The translations under genes and the position numbers were made by a program. Shown one piece after another: positions 57,251 to 64,000 of a stretch of 64,000 nt of DNA; position 1 is the stretch's first letter; every line of letters starts with the position of its first letter. The notes below the pieces were generated by a model that ran no database searches, had not been told where the DNA came from, and saw nothing but the letters and a program-made list of their open reading frames with translations. Origin of the DNA: Mercurialis annua (taxonomy: Eukaryota; Streptophyta; Magnoliopsida; Malpighiales; Euphorbiaceae). The stretch is taken from contig NC_065570.1 of assembly GCF_937616625.2 (NCBI RefSeq), forward strand, positions 45,561,665 through 45,625,664, in the 5' to 3' direction.

Positions 57251-58356
57251 AAAAGTGAGTGGAGGAATTAATTAATTGTTTTTTTTGGAGCTATATAATT
57301 TTAAAAATCAATTAAATAAATGAGAATTGGACATATAAGAAAAGAAATGGGAGGCGGTATAAATTGGATTATAAAGTGTTTTTCTTCGCTTATTGGTTGC
57401 TTATGACTAAATTGCATGGATTCAATGTAAGGTCAACAGGGTACTATTTAGAATTACTTAATAACTAGAAACCTACCCTTCCTACTACATGCTTGACTTA
57501 TCACATATACGTATATTTAGTTGTTTGTTGAGAAGTAGAATTTAATCCCACAAATTTGGTAAATTGTGTTGCTATTTCTGGATACAAACTTTTAAAGAAA
57601 TAGAAGAATCTATGCAATTTTAAGTGAAATTTTTGGCAGGTTCAAATATATGTTAGTATATGGACAACATATGTGTAAAATAAGCTATTTGAAGACTGCC
57701 TGCCTCATATATATATATATATATATATATCCATTAGATTTATAAGATTTATAAGATTTCTAACCCCTGGTGACTTGAAATTATAGGTTAAATTAACATA
57801 TAATTCTTTGACAATTTTATATAAGGGTTAATTGCCTCAGTGATACAAAATCTTTCTCTCATGTATTATTTTGGTACCTAATTTATATTTGTTTTAATAT
57901 TGTTTACTTTATTTTTATTTCAGGCAATAATACCTTATAAAGTTCGGCTGTATGACTTATCACGTGACAATCGGAGTGAGAATATTCTTCATATATTTAT
58001 CAATTCAATTGCAATATCAGATTCGTAAATTAAAAATAAAGTACCAAACTAGTATAAAAGAACACGATCGGGTACCGAATTGATGTATAAGAGAAAGCTT
58101 TGGTACCATCTAGACTTTTCCGAATCTCATGTAGCAATTGAGGTGGATAAGTATGTGGAGAATATTCTCATCCCTATTGCCACCTCAGGTGTAATTGATC
58201 TGAATTTTATGCCGCTGTCTAACATAAAATAAAACAAATGGTATTGAAAAATTACAAAGTGAAAATAAGGTACCAAATTGTCACATAAGCAAATGATATA
58301 TAATTTAAATCTGTCTTAACATTTTAGTTTAGTTACAGATTGTTAATCACTGAATA
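57251..58356 (+). other. Upstream region of the germin-like gene
   Basis: Non-coding. It has an (AT)n tract at 57706-57730. An imperfect inverted repeat pairs about 57835-57890 with 58070-58120 (shared words gagaaag and ggtacc), perhaps a decayed MITE. The nearest TATA-like word before the start codon is gatatataattt at about 58288, which could be the core promoter, although it is only about 70 bp from the ATG. Confidence 0.5.
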
Positions 58357-59684
58357 ATGAAAGGTTTTGTTGTAGCTTTACTCATCTTTTCCTTAGCTTG
58401 CTCTTTTGCCTCTGCCTATGACCCTGACCCTCTTCAGGATATCTGTGTGGCAATAGATGATCCCTTAAATGGAGGTATATATTATCTAATTAACAATTAT
58501 TATAAGCTTTACTTTGTATTTTCTGCTCTAATTCTTTCATTTCTTTCTATACTTATTAATCATATTCCGATAAGTATTTCTTGTTTTTTCTTTTCTGAAG
58601 GTTCAAACTTGTTAACTATAGTATATTCCCATTTCATAAACGTTTCAGAATTCCCATGTTACGAGCAAAACTTTTATTGGAGCCTTAATTTTTTTAAAAG
58701 ATAGTTTTGAAATTAAAAGTATGAATTATATCAAATATTTATCATGTGTTTCAATAAAATATGAATATTTCGATTAGTATTAAAACATAATTTTTTATAT
58801 TTCAAGGAAAAGAATTAGATTACAAGTAGTCTATATGTCAATCGGTGGCATTATATTCTAAAAATATAATGCTATGTAAAGCTCTAAAACATATGGTGAC
58901 CTGTATAGCAACCAATTAACGAGCATTATATTCTAAAAATATATTTTATTCGGTCATATGTTAAAAAAATGGCGACGTACCATTAGTTGTTATAAAAGTT
59001 AAATTTTAATATAAGTTAAATTGAATATATTCTACCAAATTATGATAGAGGATAAAGATTTTGACCAATTAGACTATTAAACCATTGTTTCAATATTCCA
59101 CAATATGCAAACTAATATTTGTTCTGATTGCAGTATTTGTGAATGGAAGGTTCTGTAAAAGCCCTAATATTACAGTAGCCGACGACTTTTTCTTTTCTGG
59201 ACTCCACATTCCAAGAAATACAGATAATCGAAACGGAGTGAATGCTACAGTCCTAAATGTTGATCAAATACCGGGACTCAACACGCTCGGTATCACTCTA
59301 ACTCGTGTTGATTATGCACCAAACGGTGGCGTAAACCCTCCACACATTCACCCACGAGCAACAGAGATAACTGTCGTCATCAAAGGAATCCTTTATGTTG
59401 GGTTCGTGACGACAACTCCTAGTCAGTTGTTCTGGAAAGTACTACACCGTGGTGATGTTTTCGTGTTTCCGAAAAGTTTGATTCACTTTCAATTAAATAT
59501 TGCAAATACTAATGCAGTCGCTATTACCGCTTTGAATAGCCAGAATCCTGGTATTATATTTATTGCTGATGCACTCTTTGGACCTACTGGTGGACCTATA
59601 GATCCTGATGTTCTTGCTAAAGCATTCCAGTTAGACAGGAGTGTAATTGAACAACTTCAGAGTGTATTTGGTGGCGCCCGTTAA
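58357..59684 (+). CDS. Germin-like protein, two exons (58357-58474, 59134-59684)
   Basis: A secreted cupin of 222 residues, close to the usual germin-like length. Exon 1 gives a signal peptide (about residues 1-20, ending ASA) and Cys30. The intron (58475-59133) has GT donor and AG acceptor and is in phase. Exon 2 gives Cys47, which pairs with Cys30 in germins, a glycosylation site at Asn76, the germin block PGLNTLG, the cupin motif with His110, His112 and Glu117, and His157. These four are the manganese ligands. The RGD tripeptide (145-147) is present. In the second cupin motif the usual P-x-G is PKS: Gly is Ser at 154. Germins are apoplastic oligomers, some with oxalate oxidase or superoxide dismutase activity; which this one has cannot be told. 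Structure is intact, with a possible AATAAA at 59820. Confidence 0.96.
58475..59133 (+). other. Germin-like gene intron
   Basis: 659 bp, GTATAT at the start and a gttctgattgcag end. AT-rich, with in-frame stops. A single intron early in the coding region is common in this family. Confidence 0.92.
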
Positions 59685-60936
59685 TTTCAAGGAAGAAACG
59701 TATTCAACGAACTAGATCGATCTATATATACTCGAATAATGAATCAACATTCTCATCAGCTTCAGTATTATGGTGTATAAACAATAAATATATGTTTGCA
59801 AGGGCCTTTATATATATGCAATAAAGATATCGTAAAATAAACGGTGGGTTTGTGTAGTTCATGTTATTACTGTTATTAGTGATATATATTTTATGTTGAG
59901 ATATTAAAATGTGATCAAAATGTCCACCATTTATGTAGATATATCATAATGTGATCAAAAATAAAAATTTAGAACAGTTTATGTTGAGATATCAAAGTGT
60001 GACCAAAATGTCATACATGTGGATAAAGTAATATAGGCAAAATAATTTTTTTATATCTACAACTTTGACTATTTTACCAAACTTATCCTTAAAAAATTAA
60101 TTTAGACATCATGGTCCTTCAATTTTAGGAATTGAGACAATCATATCCAAACAATATTTATACCTATATATTTTCAGAATCTATTTTTATAACAAGATTT
60201 TGATTCATTGTTCAATGATTATTTAACACAATTAATTTTATATTTCAGTTTAAAGGATGTGAGTATAAAATGAGAATTATGTGTTCGGAAATAAACTTAA
60301 ATTAAGAATTTGATTTATTTCTCCAAATTTATAAATTGACGGATCAGAATGTTCAAATTAATTTTTAGGTTATTGACAAAACACTTAAAATTATAGATTT
60401 AAAAAAATTATTTTACCAAAAATATATAAACAAATTTTTTAAAAAGCTCGATAGTTCAACATGTAAAATTTTGGATTTTTCATTGATAATAGCATGCGTT
60501 GTAATCCACATAAAAACTCCAATGAATTAAAGGTTACATTAATTGGTGGTCTATTAAGGTAAAATAATTTTATATATCCATAAGTGTGATTATTTAGATA
60601 TTGTAGAGATCTATTTTTCCGATAGGTAAAAAGTAATAAAGAATTGAAGCGTCCGTTGATGATTTCTACAGAAACTCGTCTGAATGACGAGTTAGCGATC
60701 CGCATGTTTAAATTCAAGCGGGCTAGATTAGTGCGTAGCGACAAATTTGAGAGATTGAAGCGTACTCATTGCAATTCTCTAGAAATTTATAGGCCAATTT
60801 ACAGATTTGGCTAATAAAATTGACCACACTCAAACCTTAGAGACCCTAGAAGCCCTTTTTGATACTTTTAGGGACAAAACAACCTTTTTCCGCTTTTTAA
60901 TTTCATTGAGTATACTGATACATATGAAATTAATTA
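59685..60936. other. 3' region and spacer
   Basis: Contains possible polyadenylation signals (aataaat near 59791, aataaag at 59820-59826), then AT-rich DNA with no supported gene. A minus-strand open frame at 60439-60744 has no recognised motif. Confidence 0.55.
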
Positions 60937-61641
60937 CTCCCTTCGTCCCATAAAGATAAGCCAAGTTTTTATTTTGGATGTGCATTCAAAATATAGGTCA
61001 AGTTTCCATTTTAATATGATTAATTAAGTTGAAATACCAACTTTATCCTTCATTAATTACAACCATTTATATTATATTCTCCTAATCAAATTAATTATCA
61101 CTTGGCACAATGCAAATATTAAGAACAAATTTAGGTTTTTAAAATTTATTTATAATCTTAACAAACAATTGATGTTTTCAATGTGTATAATTAAAAATAT
61201 TTAGATAATTAAATCATGCGTATAATAGGAAGTTTATTAAAAATAGGGTTAATTCCATAAAAATTACGACCTTTACACGAAATTTTATTTTAATCACGAT
61301 TTTTAAAAGTTGCCATATAAAATCATGAACTTTCATTTTTTTTCAAATCTATCACCAAATTAATTTTCAGTGTATTTTTGTTGACGTGGCAACCGGAATC
61401 CGGTTGATTTGAAAAAAATGAAAGGTAAAAATACACCGGAAAATAATCGGTGATAGATTTCAAAAAAAAAAATGAAAGGTCATGGTTTTATATGACAACT
61501 TTTAAAAGTCATGACTAAAATGAAATTTTGTGTAAAGTTCGTGATTTTTATGGAATTAACCCTTAAAAATAACTAATCTAATTCCTATTTATTAATTCCC
61601 GCGTAAATCAAACTTGACCTATCTTTGTGAGACGTAATGAG
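60937..61641. mobile_element. Stowaway-like MITE with nested MULE MITE
   Basis: The ends (ctcccttcgtcccataaagat left, complement of ctcattacgtctcacaaagat right) are flanked by TA (60935-60936 and 61642-61643). Without the 326 bp nested insertion and duplicated site it is about 380 bp. Confidence 0.8.
61246..61562. mobile_element. Fold-back MULE MITE, 317 bp
   Basis: Arms start GGGTTAATTCCATAAAAAT and pair for about 100 bp. The 9-bp target duplication is perfect: ttaaaaata at 61237-61245 and 61563-61571. It sits inside the Stowaway element and is therefore younger. Confidence 0.93.
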
Positions 61642-61643
61642 TA

Positions 61644-63509
61644 ATTTATTATCTTAGATAGAAATCTAACCTAACCCATATACTTAACAACAAAATCCTA
61701 ACCTAACTTAGACTTTAGGATACCCTAAACCTAACCCTAAAACTATATAAACCACTGCTATAACTAATTAGAGGTGGAAACGAACATAATTATACACAAC
61801 ATATAAAAAAGAATAACCCTAATTTCATACACTCCTTAGGCCGATCTATACTAGCCATAAAACACCAAACATCAGTCATTTCCAGACAAGAAATCAAGCT
61901 TAGAACGCTTCAATCAATCAGGCACACTACTGCACTTCGATCTAGAGCTTAATTCTAAATACGGGTTGCTAGAAAACGAGCTATGGACTTATAACAATAT
62001 TTTTAAGGACCCAATTTCAGTTTATCACATTTTTATTGTCTTTTATATACATGTTTTTCAATTTCAAATCGATAGGATGCATGATTAGTGATTTCACATG
62101 TATTTGTCATAAACTTCCATAACTGGCATATTTGCCATGATTTTTGTTTCAGAAACATGTTTTAGGATCTTTTAGTTGATTTTACACATATACTTTGAAC
62201 ATACTGAATTTTATAATCTTAATCGCGTGTTTTGTTGTTTTGTGCATATGTTTTTCGGGCGAATACCGAACCTCGAGAAAACTGTCCCAAACCAGGATCA
62301 CGTGGTACCGCCGCCATATCATTGTGGCGCCGCCGCCACAAAGATGTTCTATCATCGCCAATTCATCTGGCATTGGCGCCAGTTCTTCTAGCGCCGTTGT
62401 TTGTCGCCTCTAAAATCCTCCAAATCTAATTGATTTGATTCTAATTTTTTTTGTGTTTCTCGGCTCGTTTGAGCTCAGAATTGGGTCTTGTTTGAGGCCA
62501 TCGACTTGAAATTGTAGGTTTATTTTCTATTTTTTTCGGACCCATCATAGTCAGCACTTGCCTGCCACGTCAGATCCAATGGAGTAGCATGTCATCATGG
62601 GCTTTGAAGCCCAAGCCTTCCGGATCTAGTACTTATATATCAGATTCTTAGTTTGTTTGAATGTGGAATAGACCCCGGTTTGAACCATCAGACTCGTATT
62701 GGCCAGGGGAATAACTTCTGTGTTCTGTCTAGATCCTGAATCCAAACATACAGGTAGACAAATGACAGACAATTATTATATATATTCCAGAATTAAAGTC
62801 TAAAAATATTTCTAGCCTTGTATATATATCACTTGCAATTGGGTATGTAAATATTGTTTATTTCTTTCCATGCATGTCTAGATCCACTAATATTAGCGGA
62901 CTTAATTAGATAATCATGTGAATTTAGCTTCAAATCTAACAAATCACCTAAACAATTTAGGGATGCCATAGAAATGTAATTATTGGTTGTATAGGCATTT
63001 AAGATGGTAAATATAAAATTAATCTCACAAATACATCTGATTTAGGCTTTATGCATGTAAATGGAATAAAATCAACCACTATCTGTTACATGATAGAAAC
63101 CTCGGGATTAGATGCTTGCTTAGCAGTAATTGCTACTTGTTCATACGCCAGTTCAGATCGAGTCATATGTGCGTCATGCATACTTATTTCCAGCTTTTAC
63201 TTTTCCAAATTTGTTTACTTTCCAGCATTTTATCCTATGGACTGTTTTGTATGTTGAGATGAGATATTCTGGATATGTCTTCTAAATCGATCTGATCAAT
63301 AAGCCAAGTACAAGAGTTTTAATGGTGTCCACGAACCCGGTCTTTTGGTCCGATGCGTGATGATCTCACTCATAAGCGTCCGACGTTGTCTAGTCGGTAT
63401 AAAAGGCTTTTTTTAGCTGAGCTAGGTGGCGACTCCATTTATTTAAAAACTAACTAGATCCGAGGTTAGCCATAAGCCTGGCGAATGCCCCCAAAACCCG
63501 CTTCATTCA
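61644..63509 (+). mobile_element. Probable Ogre-like LTR, 3' part
   Basis: LTR-like sequence ending ttcattca just before a PBS. TATA-like words are at about 61742 (actatataaacc) and 62634 (cttatatatcag). A GC-rich cluster with ggcgcc palindromes (gtggcgccgccgccac, ttggcgccag) lies at about 62310-62395. No LTR start is identified and no partner LTR lies in the window. Confidence 0.45.
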
Positions 63510-63512
63510 TAG

Positions 63513-63530
63513 TGGCGACTCCACTGGGGA
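63513..63530 (+). other. Primer binding site, Ogre type
   Basis: TGGCGACTCCACTGGGGA, the form complementary to tRNA-Arg used by Ogre/Tat elements. The first 11 bases also occur at 63426-63436 inside the LTR end. Confidence 0.65.
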
Positions 63531-64000
63531 CAACTAAAAAATTGTTTTTAAACATTAACAACCAAAACATTTTGAAAATGTCTTTTATAAATAGTTTCCA
63601 TGAACACAAGCACATGACTTACGTCTCATTGATCATATCTATTTCCCAGGCATATATGCACCTGCTGTATTACATTAAACTTTCTCTTCTCATCTTACTC
63701 TCTAGGAGTCTGTTTATCAGCCCCGATGCTCATAATCGAGCTCATGTTCTAGCGTTATACTCCAATGACCAGAACGTCTTATGCGGAGTAGCATCTCTCA
63801 CAGTCCAATATCTCGGTCACTTGTACTCGTGATTGAGGAGACTTATCAAAGGTATATTTGCTACGGGGACCAAAGCCGGTTACTACCAAACCCTATCGAC
63901 TCAGCCCACATGCATTACAGCCTAGTCACTTCCCTTTAAGGAAATACCCAATATAATGATTGTAGGCTATGTTAGTGATATGCACTAGGTCAATCATGTT
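63531..64000 (+). other. Leader of the Ogre-like element, incomplete
   Basis: No conserved coding domain is seen before the window ends. A 115-codon frame spans 63485-63832 but begins before the PBS and shows no motif, so it is unlikely to be a gene. Confidence 0.4.

Noticed and set aside
60439..60744. 101-codon minus-strand frame near the germin-like gene
   Set aside because: No recognised motif, AT-rich composition and no promoter context; could not be supported as a gene.
62176..62429. Several overlapping short frames
   Set aside because: They reflect the GC-rich ggcgcc block in LTR-like sequence on both strands, not a gene.

Overview
This is a stretch of nuclear genome from a flowering plant, very probably a eudicot. 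It is AT-rich, has one intron-bearing plant gene, and is otherwise packed with plant-type transposable elements: Athila, Tat, Tekay/Del-like and copia retrotransposons, a probable Ogre-like end, CACTA and Mutator-like elements, and Stowaway MITEs. I saw no bacterial operon, rRNA, tRNA or CRISPR array. The one gene I consider intact is a germin-like protein (two exons, 58357-59684). A small cysteine-containing ORF at 625-951 (minus) is a weak second candidate.

Layout. 1-8310 is intergenic DNA carrying four DNA transposons: a 2.15 kb CACTA element (2087-4238) that captured an exon of the ubiquinone methyltransferase gene COQ5, a fold-back MULE (5137-5534), a Stowaway MITE (6744-7028) and a second CACTA-type element (7292-8310). 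8311-12913 holds a miRNA-like hairpin, a decayed piece of plastid rpoC2 (NUPT), a 1.2 kb MULE and a probable Tat LTR remnant. 12914-32454 is one 19.5 kb Athila Ty3/gypsy element with both LTRs. Its gag was split by an 8.6 kb minus-strand gypsy element (16177-24806) that left a perfect AAGGC target duplication.

32455-45700 is a Tat pol remnant, an LTR fragment and then a minus-strand Tekay/Del-like gypsy element. That element is broken by three solo LTRs (36211-37680, 38414-41039, 41119-44008), each sitting inside a still-recognisable reading frame. About 45700-56627 is a large plus-strand LTR that received a minus-strand LTR (47873-54187), which in turn received a truncated Tat element (49235-52974), and separately an Athila-like solo LTR (54834-56366). 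56628-57250 is the end of a copia element. 57251-61641 contains the germin-like gene and nested MITEs. 61642-64000 looks like the end of an LTR plus the leader of an Ogre-like element running off the window.

Two themes connect the elements. Most in-frame stop codons in the dead elements fall where the family would have Gln or Trp (CAA, CAG or TGG turned into TAA or TAG), the pattern expected from cytosine deamination in methylated, silenced DNA. Several unrelated LTR families also carry a cluster of short GC-rich palindromes, different in sequence per family, usually 100-400 bp upstream of the likely LTR TATA box. In the Athila element the same palindrome (GGCTCGATCGAGCC) also appears inside the coding region and in the 3' untranslated part. 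This recurring layout is the most interesting unexplained signal in the window. All homology statements rest on recognising motifs by eye; no search was run.
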